From Methylobacterium pseudosasicola (GTDB lineage Bacteria; Pseudomonadota; Alphaproteobacteria; Rhizobiales; Beijerinckiaceae), in NCBI RefSeq assembly GCF_900114535.1, contig NZ_FOTK01000004.1, positions 212,202-276,201 on the forward strand: DNA of 64,000 nucleotides, written 5' to 3'. A program made the translations under genes and the position numbers. The notes beneath the pieces are model-generated. The model did not search any database and was not told the origin of the DNA. It saw only the letters and a list, made by a program, of their open reading frames with translations. This document shows, piece after piece, positions 9,009 to 16,204 of this stretch (positions within the stretch are counted from its first letter, which is position 1; each line of letters starts with the position of its first letter).

Positions 9009-9377
9009 CTACCGGGACAGCCTTTTGGCAGATGCCGCGACCGGCGAGCCGAGGGCGCGCAAAACAGCCTCCGGTTCCCGGGCCACTGCGTTCAGCAACG
9101 AGCGGGCCGCGGGGTCGGGCAACTTCCTGTTCTGCTCCCAGTTCCGCAGAGTTGCTACCGGGATCTGCAGGGCGCGGGCGAACGCCTCCTGCGTCAGACC
9201 CAGCCGCGCGCGCACCTCGACCGGCGCGAGGACGGGACGCGCCGGCCCGGACGGCATATCGGCGAATCCGTCCTGGGCCTTGTAGCCGCGGATATCCTCG
9301 TCGGTGGTGGCCGCGAGCTTCTCGACATCGAGATCCGCCTCGCCGGCCATGATGTCCTCTAGGCTCCTGCGCGCCAT
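9009..9377 (-). CDS. Helix-turn-helix antitoxin/regulator paired with BrnT-like toxin
   Basis: A 122-residue protein with an acidic N-terminal part and a C-terminal XRE-like HTH: 'VRARLGLTQEAFARALQIP' then 'ATLRNWEQNRKLPDPAARS' (about 55-95). The ATG at 9377 overlaps the toxin's 3' end by 19 bp and has GGGAAC upstream; an ATG at 9392 is also possible. Overlap with a BrnT-like gene indicates a type II toxin-antitoxin operon, in the less common form in which an XRE-type protein replaces BrnA. It would neutralise the toxin and repress its own promoter. Confidence 0.8.
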   Translation of the reverse strand: MARRSLEDIMAGEADLDVEKLAATTDEDIRGYKAQDGFADMPSGPARPVLAPVEVRARLGLTQEAFARALQIPVATLRNWEQNRKLPDPAARSLLNAVAREPEAVLRALGSPVAASAKRLSR

Positions 9378-9640
9378 CGTTGCTGTTCCCATTTCTCGGA
9401 CGGCCAAGCGGTGATGATCCAGCGATAAGGTCCCGTCGCGTCCTCGCGGTCCGTGTAGACGACGGTCCAATAACGGCGTTCGACGCGGCCGACCGCAATC
9501 ATGCGGATCTCGCCATAATCGTCGCGGTCATCCTCCCACTCGACAGTTCGGCCTGCGAAGATTCGGCTCGGAACGCGGAAGCCATGGCCGCGCTCGGCGC
9601 GGACCTCCGCTTCCTTCGCGTCCGACCAGTCGAAGTCCAT
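9359..9640 (-). CDS. BrnT family toxin
   Basis: A 93-residue protein matching the BrnT ribonuclease-toxin family: 'FDWSDAKEAEVRAERGHGF' at the N-terminus, 'DDRDDYGEIRMIAVGRV' in the middle and 'RRYWTVVYTDRED' followed by 'YRWIITAWPSEKWEQQRW'. BrnT folds like RelE and cleaves RNA when free. The usual C-terminal 'ISARKA' is replaced by 'ITAWPS'. It is the first gene of the operon, its 3' end overlapping the antitoxin, and lies within the repeat-bounded islet. The promoter should lie in 9641-9742, which shows no clear boxes. Confidence 0.82.
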   Translation of the reverse strand: MDFDWSDAKEAEVRAERGHGFRVPSRIFAGRTVEWEDDRDDYGEIRMIAVGRVERRYWTVVYTDREDATGPYRWIITAWPSEKWEQQRWRAGA

Positions 9641-9742
9641 GTCGAAATGTACGCCCTGGGCGCAGGGCCCGCAATGCGATCACGCTGCGGTCGGACCAGG
9701 CTAAAACCGCACCCGCTGTCGTGTCTACTTCAAGGGTGAACA

Positions 9743-9783
9743 GGGCCCGCCTCACCAGCCGAAGCGCGCGATCTGCGTGAGCC
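9743..9783 (+). repeat. 41-bp direct repeat, right copy
   Basis: Identical to 8350-8390. It carries the stop codon (9752-9754) and last codons of the minus-strand gene 9752-10108, and an orphan copy of the C-terminal codons and stop of the 7233 gene. Confidence 0.95.
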
Positions 9784-10108
9784 TTGCCTGCGTCGCCGCC
9801 TCGTCACGGCCGATGCGCGCGATCCGTTCGGACAGGGCATAGCAGGTCGCGCAGAACGGCATCTGGATCACCGGAATGCCTTCGCTCCGCGCCCGGCCGA
9901 CCGAGGCGATCAGGCAGGGGACGACCGGCTCGTCCGCGGGCGTGTCGAGGCAGTCGGCCCGCGGGCTGCCGAACAGCGGGCGGTTCGGCCAAGTCAGCTG
10001 GAGGGTCGTGCCGCCGCGCCGGTCCGGGGCCGGCGCCAGGGTATAGCTGCGCAGGAACAGGCCGCAGGTCAGCAGGACGAGCCCGGGCAGGATTAGGGCG
10101 GCGCGCAT
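9752..10108 (-). CDS. Hypothetical membrane-anchored protein
   Basis: A 118-residue protein I do not recognise. The first 25 residues are a hydrophobic anchor or signal ('ALILPGLVLLTCGLFLRSY'); the rest is likely periplasmic and has paired cysteines in 'DCLDTPADEPVVPC' and 'PFCATCYALS', so disulfides or metal binding (CxxC) are possible. It starts 6 bp after the stop of the 10115-10471 gene, so the two form an operon. Its 3' end lies in the 41-bp repeat and an orphan copy of that tail is present at 8359. Confidence 0.65.
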   Translation of the reverse strand: MRAALILPGLVLLTCGLFLRSYTLAPAPDRRGGTTLQLTWPNRPLFGSPRADCLDTPADEPVVPCLIASVGRARSEGIPVIQMPFCATCYALSERIARIGRDEAATQARLTQIARFGW

Positions 10109-10114
10109 TGGGGC

Positions 10115-10471
10115 TCAATCCCCCGCATCGAAGCGGCTGCGAAAGAACACCTCGCGGCCGGCGCCGTCGATCACCCGCACGGCGTGGGCCGGCTCGCCGG
10201 AGCGCTGGGGGACCCGGGCGCGGGCGAACAGGCGCAGGGCCCGCTCCTGGGCGGTCTCCAGGCTGCCGACGCGCACCGAGATCCGCGTCTGGACCTCGTC
10301 CGCCTCGGGGCCGAGGACTTCGATATGGAAGGTCTCGCGCAACGGCACCTGCCTGATCAGGAGCGCCGGTTCGGCGCGGATGGGGGCTGAGCCCGGGTTG
10401 GATGGCGACCTCGGAGCCAAGTCCAATTGCAACGCGCGCGCGGGCGGCTCTAAGAGGGGCGCCCCCGACAT
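10115..10471 (-). CDS. Hypothetical protein
   Basis: A 118-residue frame with coding-like composition and a lysine-poor, arginine-rich C-terminal part ('AHAVRVIDGAGREVFFRSRF'). No family recognised and no signal peptide. The ATG at 10471 is chosen because upstream extension would run over the divergent gene at 10496; no ribosome-binding site is clear. It forms an operon with the membrane-anchored protein that follows after 6 bp. Confidence 0.55.
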   Translation of the reverse strand: MSGAPLLEPPARALQLDLAPRSPSNPGSAPIRAEPALLIRQVPLRETFHIEVLGPEADEVQTRISVRVGSLETAQERALRLFARARVPQRSGEPAHAVRVIDGAGREVFFRSRFDAGD

Positions 10472-10495
10472 AGGGGAGATTGTTCGAGGAGTCCC

Positions 10496-10744
10496 GTGGA
10501 CCCGTTGAAGGCTGCCGCCGCGACTGCCGTCTGCCTCGTCCTGTTCTGGCTGGCCTTCCGGCTGACCCGGCGCCTCGTCGATATGGCGATTGCCGGGGGC
10601 TACGCCGAGGAGCGCCGGCGGCTGGCGGAAGAGGAGGCTGAGGCCACCGCGGACGCCGTGCCGCAGGCGTCCGCCCGTCGCGCCACCCCGGCGAGCTTGG
10701 CGGCGAAAGGCGACCCATCGTTGCAAGGCGCGCCCGCGGAGTAG
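10496..10744 (+). CDS. Hypothetical single-pass membrane protein
   Basis: An 82-residue protein with one N-terminal transmembrane segment ('AAATAVCLVLFWLAFRLT', about 5-22) and a charged cytoplasmic tail rich in Glu, Arg and Ala that may form a short coiled coil. The GTG start has GAGGAG 4 bp upstream, a better ribosome-binding site than most genes here. It diverges from the 10115-10471 gene with only 24 bp between starts, so the promoters must overlap the coding sequences. No family recognised. Confidence 0.6.
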   Translation: MDPLKAAAATAVCLVLFWLAFRLTRRLVDMAIAGGYAEERRRLAEEEAEATADAVPQASARRATPASLAAKGDPSLQGAPAE

Positions 10745-10780
10745 GGGGGCGCCGGTGCAAACCTGTCCCCATCCAGCCGG

Positions 10781-11251
10781 CTAGCCGCGATCCGGTTCGA
10801 ACCCGCCGGTCTGCCGCAGGGCTTCGCCGGTAATCATGGCTGCCGCGACCGCGACGTTGAGCGAGCGCAGGCCAGGCCGGATCGGCACCACCACCCTGGC
10901 ATCGGCCGCCGCGTGGACGGAATCGGGCACGCCGGCCGATTCGCGCCCGACCATCACGCAATCGTCGGGGCGGAACGCGAACTCCGTGTGGGGCAGGGCG
11001 CCCGCCGTGGTGGCGAGCACGAGCCGCAGGCCGGCCTCGGCCCGCCACGCCTCGAAGGCCGCGAACGAGCGGTGCCGGGTGATCGCCACATGGTCGAGAT
11101 AATCGAGGCCCGAGCGGCGCAGGTGCCGATCCGAGACGTCGAAGCCCGCCGGCTCTACGATCTCGACCGCGAGCCCGAGGCAGGCGGCCATCCGCAGCAT
11201 CGTGCCGGTGTTCTGGGGGATGTCGGGTTGGTAGAGGACGAGGCGAAGCAT
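10781..11251 (-). CDS. trmL: tRNA (cytidine/uridine-2'-O-)-methyltransferase
   Basis: A SpoU-class knot methyltransferase that adds 2'-O-methyl groups to the wobble base 34 of tRNA-Leu. The 156 residues match TrmL length. It shows 'LVLYQPDIPQNTGTMLRMAA' at the start, motif 2 'CVMVGRESAGVPDSVH', and motif 3 'VVPIRPGLRSLNVAVAAAM', which forms the SAM-binding knot. It stands alone, convergent with the 10496 gene and downstream of a LysE-type exporter gene. Confidence 0.95.
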   Translation of the reverse strand: MLRLVLYQPDIPQNTGTMLRMAACLGLAVEIVEPAGFDVSDRHLRRSGLDYLDHVAITRHRSFAAFEAWRAEAGLRLVLATTAGALPHTEFAFRPDDCVMVGRESAGVPDSVHAAADARVVVPIRPGLRSLNVAVAAAMITGEALRQTGGFEPDRG

Positions 11252-11311
11252 GGGGTGAGGCTTGTGATGGGCCGGCGCCGCGCCGTCAAAGCCCCCCGCT
11301 CATGATCCGGA

Positions 11312-11932
11312 CTACGGCCCCGGCTGGTCGATGGACAGGAGCATCGTCCCGAACAGCGTGAGGATGACGCCGATCGCGCGGTTGAACAGGATCTGGCGGC
11401 GCAGGACGTAATCGCGGACGCCCGACTTCGAGAGATACGACGAGACCAGGGCGAACCACGCCAGATGGGACAGGGATATGAACAGGCCCCAGGCGACCTG
11501 CCGGTGCAGTGAGGCGTCCGGGCCCAAAGCCTGGCTGTAGATGCTGATCACGAAGAGCGAGGTTTTGGGATTGAGCCCGTTGGTGAGCAGGCCGGTGACG
11601 ACGCCCCGCGCGCTGAAGGCGGCGGGCGGTCCGGCCGCCTCCGGCTCGGCCACCCGGCGGCGCAGGACCATCGAGACGCCCATGACGATGAGGTAGGCGG
11701 CGCCCAGGATCCGGATGAGGCCGAAGGCGTGGGGGACCGTGCGCTCGATCAGCGCGAGCCCGACGATGGCGTAGGCGACGTGGAACCAGCACGCGAATGC
11801 GATCCCGGTGCTGACGGCCAAGCCCGCCTGCCGGCCGTAGAGACAGCTGTTGCGCGACACCATGGCGAAATCGGCGCCGGGGCTCAGCACGGCCAGCCAG
11901 ACGACGGGAACGATCAGGGCGGCCTGCTCCAT
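11312..11932 (-). CDS. LysE/RhtB family amino-acid exporter
   Basis: A 206-residue inner-membrane exporter with about six hydrophobic helices. Family features are 'LSPGADFAMVSRNSCLYGR' near the N-terminus and 'GLLTNGLNPKTSLFVISI' in the central loop. Members export amino acids or homoserine lactone-like compounds. The start at 11932 has GAGGAA 6 bp upstream, better than longer frames. It is divergent from a LysR regulator (12116); this pairing commonly means that the regulator controls the exporter in response to the exported compound. Confidence 0.9.
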   Translation of the reverse strand: MEQAALIVPVVWLAVLSPGADFAMVSRNSCLYGRQAGLAVSTGIAFACWFHVAYAIVGLALIERTVPHAFGLIRILGAAYLIVMGVSMVLRRRVAEPEAAGPPAAFSARGVVTGLLTNGLNPKTSLFVISIYSQALGPDASLHRQVAWGLFISLSHLAWFALVSSYLSKSGVRDYVLRRQILFNRAIGVILTLFGTMLLSIDQPGP

Positions 11933-12115
11933 GGTGAATTCCTCAAGGCTGGCGAACCCGGCCGCGCGTCGTCGCCGACGCGCCGGTGCGCGATGTCGCT
12001 GGTGTCGAGATGAGGCGGCTGCTTCGGGACGCCGCGGTCCAGTGCATGGAAGCACAGGCCTCGGATCGAAAAAATCGCGTTGCTCTCACCGAGATCCGTG
12101 AGGAAAACTCACCGA

Positions 12116-13093
12116 ATGAAAGCCCCGCACCCCCTACGCGAACGCCTGCCGCAACTCGGCGCGCTCCGGGTGTTCGAATCGGCCGCCCGGCATGGGAGCC
12201 TGACCCGGGCCGCGGAGGAGCTGCACGTCACCCACGGCGCCGTCAGCAAGCAGATCAAGAACCTCGAGGCGGATCTCGGCGAGGCGCTGTTCGTGCGCCG
12301 CAATCGGGGTGTGTTCCTGACGGAGCGGGGCCGCGCGCTGGCCGCCCGGCTCCAGAGCATCTTCGGCGCCCTCGAAGACGCCCTCGCCGACTTCCGCACC
12401 AAGGGCTCCGCGCAGCCCCTGGTCGTCTCCTGTGAGCCGACCCTGTGCCTGAAATTCCTGATCCCGAGCCTCGGCGCGTTCCAGCAGGACACCGGTATCG
12501 AGGTGCGGGTGCTGGCGGCCGGCGGGCGCATCGATGTCCGGCGCGACCATGTCGACCTCGCCATTCGCCGGAACGATTTTCCGATCGACGGCGCGCTCCA
12601 TGCCCGGGTGATCTGCGACGAGGCGATGGGGCCGGTCTGCGCGCCGGAGGCACTCGCCGGGTTCGAGGCGGAGACGGGCCAGTTCCCGCTTCCGGCGCTC
12701 CACACACGCAGCCGGCCCGATGCCTGGACGGCCTGGACGCGCCTGAACCGCCCGGCGATCGCCTGCACCGCGGACCGGACCTACGAGCATTTCTACCTCG
12801 CCATCGAGGCGGCCCTGGCCGGGCAGGGGGTCGCCCTTGCGTCGATCCACATGGTCGAACGGGACGTGGCGGCCCGGCGCCTGTGCAGTCCGCACGGCTT
12901 CTGGCCGGACGGGACCCAATACGTCGCCCTCTCGGCACATCCGATCGCGGATGACGCGCGGGCGACCCGCTTCGTGGACTGGCTCTCCGCCCGCATGAAC
13001 GCGACCCTCGCGGCCGCGATGCCGTCACTCGGCGAGTCCCAGGCCGCGGTCGCTCAGCCGGCAAAGGGGCGGGCAATCCACGGTACGCGGTAA
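12116..13093 (+). CDS. LysR-type transcriptional regulator (GcvA-like)
   Basis: A 325-residue regulator with an N-terminal winged HTH ('LRVFESAARHGSLTRAAEEL' and 'THGAVSKQIKNLEADLGEAL') and a two-lobe effector domain from about residue 95. 'LRVFESAARHGSLTRAA' and 'PLVVSCEPTLCLKFLIP' resemble the GcvA/AmpR subgroup. A TTG at 12080 would add 12 residues; the ATG at 12116 with GAGGAAAA upstream is preferred. It probably controls the divergent LysE-type exporter and itself through the 183-bp gap 11933-12115. Confidence 0.9.
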   Translation: MKAPHPLRERLPQLGALRVFESAARHGSLTRAAEELHVTHGAVSKQIKNLEADLGEALFVRRNRGVFLTERGRALAARLQSIFGALEDALADFRTKGSAQPLVVSCEPTLCLKFLIPSLGAFQQDTGIEVRVLAAGGRIDVRRDHVDLAIRRNDFPIDGALHARVICDEAMGPVCAPEALAGFEAETGQFPLPALHTRSRPDAWTAWTRLNRPAIACTADRTYEHFYLAIEAALAGQGVALASIHMVERDVAARRLCSPHGFWPDGTQYVALSAHPIADDARATRFVDWLSARMNATLAAAMPSLGESQAAVAQPAKGRAIHGTR

Positions 13094-13174
13094 GAATCGG
13101 CGGAACTTACGCTGCGCCAGAGCCTTAAGGCCGCGCCACCCTGTTCGCGGTTCTCCGTCCGAAAGTCCTACCCG

Positions 13175-13678
13175 ATGCGCACTCCGCTCCTCGCCTCGGC
13201 CCTCCTGCTGGCCAGCCTCGCAACCGCCGGGGCGCAGACCGCCAGCCCAACCCCGAACGCCGGCGCGCCCGCGGCGCCGGTCCCCGGCCAGCCGGCCACC
13301 ATGGCCGACAACCTGCGCCCGACCTTCGTGGCCCAGACCCCCGACGACATGGTCGCCAGCAAGCTGATCGGCGCTAACGTCACCAACGCGGCCAACGACA
13401 CGATCGGGCAGATCGCCGACTTCGTCCTCGACCAGAAGGGCAGCGTGAAGGCCTGGATCATCGGCGTCGGCGGCTTCCTCGGCATCGGCTCGAAGTACGT
13501 CGCCGTCGACCCGTCGGTGATGAAGCTCGACCGGACCGACGACAAGACGCTCCAGGCCCGCATCGACACCACCAAGGACCAGCTGAAGGCCGCGCCGGAA
13601 TACATCTACCTCGGCAAGGAGCCGCCGAAGGGCGCCGCGGCCGCCCCGCCCGTCGGGGAGCCCGCTGCCAAGCCCTGA
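13175..13678 (+). CDS. PRC-barrel domain protein, secreted
   Basis: A 167-residue protein with a cleavable signal peptide (first 20 residues, 'TAGAQ' cleavage region), a proline/alanine-rich linker, and one PRC-barrel (about 58-130: 'ASKLIGANVTNAANDTIGQI', then 'KAWIIGVGGFLGIGSKYVAV'). Such periplasmic PRC-barrel proteins are common in Hyphomicrobiales and their function is unknown. The C-terminus is low complexity. The stop codon lies within a 14-bp tandem repeat. Confidence 0.88.
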   Translation: MRTPLLASALLLASLATAGAQTASPTPNAGAPAAPVPGQPATMADNLRPTFVAQTPDDMVASKLIGANVTNAANDTIGQIADFVLDQKGSVKAWIIGVGGFLGIGSKYVAVDPSVMKLDRTDDKTLQARIDTTKDQLKAAPEYIYLGKEPPKGAAAAPPVGEPAAKP

Positions 13679-13709
13679 CATCCAAGCCCTGACTTCCAAG
13701 CCCTGACTT
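13668..13709 (+). repeat. Three 14-bp tandem repeats across a stop codon
   Basis: Three head-to-tail copies of CCAAGCCCTGACWT. The first overlaps the last codons and the TGA of the PRC-barrel gene and copies 2 and 3 follow directly. Each copy carries TGA, so extra copies cannot extend the protein. Confidence 0.9.
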
Positions 13710-13791
13710 CGGGTCCGAGCCGAGCCGGCTTGCCTTCGCGCGCCGTTCCGTGCTGTGCCAGCCGCTGCACGGAGGTCGGAGTCGAAAAAAG

Positions 13792-14373
13792 ATGCGCCGC
13801 GCCCTGATCCCGCTCCTCGCCTTCTGCCTCGGTCTCGTCGGCCTGACCGGGGCGGCGGTGTTCGCGTTCATGCCGGACCGGGCGCCGGTGGGCGTGCCGG
13901 GCGTCGGCGGCCCGTTCACGCTGATCGACCAGGACGGGCGCACCGTCACCGAGCGCGATTTCACGGGGGCGCCGCACCTCGTGTTCTTCGGCTTCACCCA
14001 TTGCCCGGACGTGTGCCCGACGACGCTCCAGCAGGTCTCGGACGTGCTCGCCGCCCTGGGGCCGAAGGCTGCGCGCATGCGGGTCGCCTTCGTCACCGTG
14101 GATCCGGAGCGCGACGACCCGGCGAGCCTGAAGACCTACCTGTCGAGCTTCGATCCGCGCATCACCGGGCTCACCGGCAGCCCGGAGCAGATCGTCGCCA
14201 CCGAGAAGGCGTACCGAGCCTATGCCCGCAAGGTGCCCGGCAAGGATGGCGACTACACGATGGAGCACACCGCGATCGTCTACGTGATGGACGCGCAGAA
14301 CCGCTTCCTCGGCGCCCTGGACGTCTCGCGCCCGGCCGAGGAGACCGCGGCCCAGTTGGCGAAGAAGATCTGA
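13792..14373 (+). CDS. SCO1/SenC/PrrC family copper chaperone
   Basis: A 193-residue membrane-anchored thioredoxin-fold protein that delivers copper to the CuA site of cytochrome c oxidase or acts in redox control. It shows an N-terminal anchor, the copper motif 'THCPDVCP' (CxxxC), and the distal histidine in 'YTMEHTAIVYV'. The ATG at 13792 is preferred over an upstream start because it places the hydrophobic anchor directly at the N-terminus. No oxidase genes are nearby. A dispersed palindromic repeat follows the stop by 7 bp. Confidence 0.93.
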   Translation: MRRALIPLLAFCLGLVGLTGAAVFAFMPDRAPVGVPGVGGPFTLIDQDGRTVTERDFTGAPHLVFFGFTHCPDVCPTTLQQVSDVLAALGPKAARMRVAFVTVDPERDDPASLKTYLSSFDPRITGLTGSPEQIVATEKAYRAYARKVPGKDGDYTMEHTAIVYVMDAQNRFLGALDVSRPAEETAAQLAKKI

Positions 14374-14380
14374 GCGGCCC

Positions 14381-14433
14381 TAGCGCATCGTCTTGTTCCG
14401 AAAGCCGGCGGCCACCGTTCGGGACGATGCTCT
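14381..14433 (+). repeat. Dispersed intergenic palindromic repeat, copy A
   Basis: An imperfect nested palindrome: outer arms GCATCGTC (14385-14392) and GACGATGC (14423-14430) are exact inverses and an inner CCGAA/TTCGG pair lies at 14399-14403 and 14418-14422. It sits between convergent genes (SCO and PilZ), so the RNA hairpin may act as a bidirectional terminator. A second copy on the other strand is at 5691-5742. Confidence 0.75.
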
Positions 14434-15070
14434 ACAGCGTCATCCCGGCATGGAAGCGGTCGGGGGAGAGCGGCAGCAGGAACTGCACGCCGAAGCCACC
14501 CTCGAAGTAGCGGACGAGCCGCCCAGGCGTGCTGCCCACCGTCACGGCCGCTCCGAGGGACAGCTTTGCCGAACAGGCGACCGCCACGCCCGACATCGAG
14601 ATGTCGATGAGCCGGGCCTGGATCTCCCGCCCGCTCTCGACCCGCAGGGTCACCGCGGTCTGGGTCGGCACCAGGCGCTCGTGGGAGCGTCCCTCGGGCA
14701 GGCCCAGAATCTCCCGGTTGGCGAGCCAGGTCAGCTGGGAGGCGATCTTGTCCCGCTTGCGCGGCGTGGCGTTGAGCTGGACCGCGAAGCCGCCCGCGCT
14801 GTGCCGGACGATGACGCCCTCGATCCGGCCGATATGCTCCAGGTAGAGCACCACCCGCTCGCCGACCTCGCCCACAACCGCGCAGGTCAGCCGGACGCCG
14901 CCCGGCGACATGTCCACGGTCTGGCAGGGATATTCCCGGCGGTCGGCCAGCATGTAGCGGCCGAGGACCGCGACCCGCACGCGCTGGTGGCGGCGTTGGT
15001 CGGCCGCGTCGCGCCCGCGGCTGACCGCGCGGCCCGCATCCGTTCCGGCGGTGGCGTCGACCGCGATCAT
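14432..15070 (-). CDS. Protein with two PilZ domains
   Basis: A 212-residue cytoplasmic protein with tandem PilZ-like domains. The first has the c-di-GMP signature 'RRHQRVRV' and 'VDMSPGGVRL' (RxxxR and D/NxSxxG). The second has 'VTLRVESGREIQARLIDISM', continuing into SGV, and lacks a clear RxxxR, so only the first is likely to bind c-di-GMP. The ATG at 15070 is preferred because GGAG lies 11 bp upstream; a TTG at 15097 would add nine residues. The target is unknown; motility or polysaccharide control is usual for the family. Confidence 0.85.
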   Translation of the reverse strand: MIAVDATAGTDAGRAVSRGRDAADQRRHQRVRVAVLGRYMLADRREYPCQTVDMSPGGVRLTCAVVGEVGERVVLYLEHIGRIEGVIVRHSAGGFAVQLNATPRKRDKIASQLTWLANREILGLPEGRSHERLVPTQTAVTLRVESGREIQARLIDISMSGVAVACSAKLSLGAAVTVGSTPGRLVRYFEGGFGVQFLLPLSPDRFHAGMTL

Positions 15071-15251
15071 ATTGAGATGGGCTCCGCGCCGCGACAATCG
15101 TCATCGCAGGCTAGACGCGGACTGTTACGAAAGCCTTCTCTCCGACTCAGCAATATCCGCCGCGGGACGGATTTTTCTGTCCTGCGCGGTCTTGGGAGTC
15201 GGAGTGGCCTGTACAGCCTCTTATTTGTGCTCAGTGCATACGATATATGAT

Positions 15252-15291
15252 GACAAAATCGATGTTGAATATTTCGAATTCAAATTTTGTC
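15252..15291. terminator. AT-rich nested hairpin, possible terminator of the PAS gene
   Basis: Outer arms GACAAAAT (15252-15259) and ATTTTGTC (15284-15291) and inner arms TTGAAT (15265-15270) and ATTCAA (15278-15283) stack directly on the right, with a five-base bulge on the left. It lies 9 bp after the stop of the 15300-15899 gene on the minus strand. It is strikingly AT-rich for this genome and may alternatively be a regulatory site for the PilZ gene, whose start is about 180 bp away. Confidence 0.5.
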
Positions 15292-15299
15292 GCACGGTT

Positions 15300-15899
15300 T
15301 TAGACCCGGCCGCCGGCATGGACGAGCAGGTGCCCCCGGCGCACCGGGCCGGGAAAACCGGCCGGTCCCCGGATCGCTGCCCGTGCCGGCGGGGCTGCCT
15401 CCACCCGGCGGCCGGGCAGGATGCGCAGGGAGGTGGTTTCCGCCTCCACGAGCGGGCGCAGGCCGATCCAATGCGGCGTGGTCTCGAGGCTTAGGGTCCC
15501 GAGCGCCCGGACCTGCATGCGCCCGCGATGGCGCAGGGGCAGGAGCAGCAGTTCCAGATCCACCGCCTCGCCGGCCGTGTTCAGGCCGCGCAGGCCCGCC
15601 ACCACGCCCAGGGTATCGCTCGCCACGATGTCGACGATGCGCCACGGGTCGGGCGCCTCCGAGCCCCAGAGGCTGGCGAAGGTCGCGCCCTTCAACTCCC
15701 GGCCGTAGAGGGCGCAGACCCGCGTGCCGGCGAGCCGGACGGTGGCCGAGCGCGTGGCCATGTCGAGTTCCAGGATCAGGCTGTCGGCCAGCAGATGCCG
15801 GATCTCGCCCGGCTCGATCTCGGCGCGCTCGGGCGCGGCGCGCTCACCGCGCAGGCGCTCCCAATAGGCATGGAGCATGCGGCTCGTGGGATGTTTCAT
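15300..15899 (-). CDS. PAS-domain protein (PAS_5 type)
   Basis: A 199-residue stand-alone sensor-like protein. The N-terminal 'MLHAYWERLRGERAAPERAE' and 'LADSLILELDMATRSATVRL', followed by 'LAGTRVCALYGRELKG', match the short PAS_5 family of alphaproteobacteria. No output domain is present, so it should act through a partner protein or bind a ligand. It is upstream of and codirectional with the PilZ gene, separated by 229 bp with an AT-rich hairpin, so they are probably transcribed separately. Confidence 0.8.
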   Translation of the reverse strand: MKHPTSRMLHAYWERLRGERAAPERAEIEPGEIRHLLADSLILELDMATRSATVRLAGTRVCALYGRELKGATFASLWGSEAPDPWRIVDIVASDTLGVVAGLRGLNTAGEAVDLELLLLPLRHRGRMQVRALGTLSLETTPHWIGLRPLVEAETTSLRILPGRRVEAAPPARAAIRGPAGFPGPVRRGHLLVHAGGRV

Positions 15900-16204
15900 C
15901 GGAGTCCCGGATCGATACGCCTGTTGTCCGTCCCCGGATCAATCTGGCACATCCGCGGGGGAGGGGCCGGCGATCCGGGGCGATTTCAGGCTTCCGGGCG
16001 CATGCGGCGTGCCGCCCAGCGCGGGATTTTTTTGGGATTGAGACGGGCGCGAATTTGGATGCGTGGCGCAGTCCTGGCGGCGCCGGGACCGGAGCGGTGT
16101 TCGGACGCTCTCGACAGCACGACGGCACCCGAACATCACACGAAAAAGCTACACTACGTCGCCGGGACTTGCCCGATCCCCCTTGGCCCCGACATGGTGC
16201 CGGG
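15900..16204. other. Intergenic region between divergent genes
   Basis: This 305-bp gap separates the PAS protein gene (minus) from the rhomboid gene (plus) and must hold both promoters. I see a G-rich stretch near 16021-16032 ('gcgggatttttttggg') and no clear gene, repeat or sigma-70 boxes. Confidence 0.5.

Larger units (their letters stand above)
8391..9742. mobile_element. Repeat-bounded accessory islet (GNAT + BrnT/HTH toxin-antitoxin)
   Basis: This 1,352-bp segment lies between the two 41-bp direct repeats. It contains a GNAT acetyltransferase gene on the plus strand and a BrnT-like toxin with an HTH antitoxin on the minus strand. It has no integrase or transposase. The flanking genes both end inside the repeat, so removal of the segment with one repeat copy would restore a simple convergent gene pair with a 29-bp overlap. 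This is best explained as a DNA gain that duplicated its target, or as integration at a site with core homology. Confidence 0.6.
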
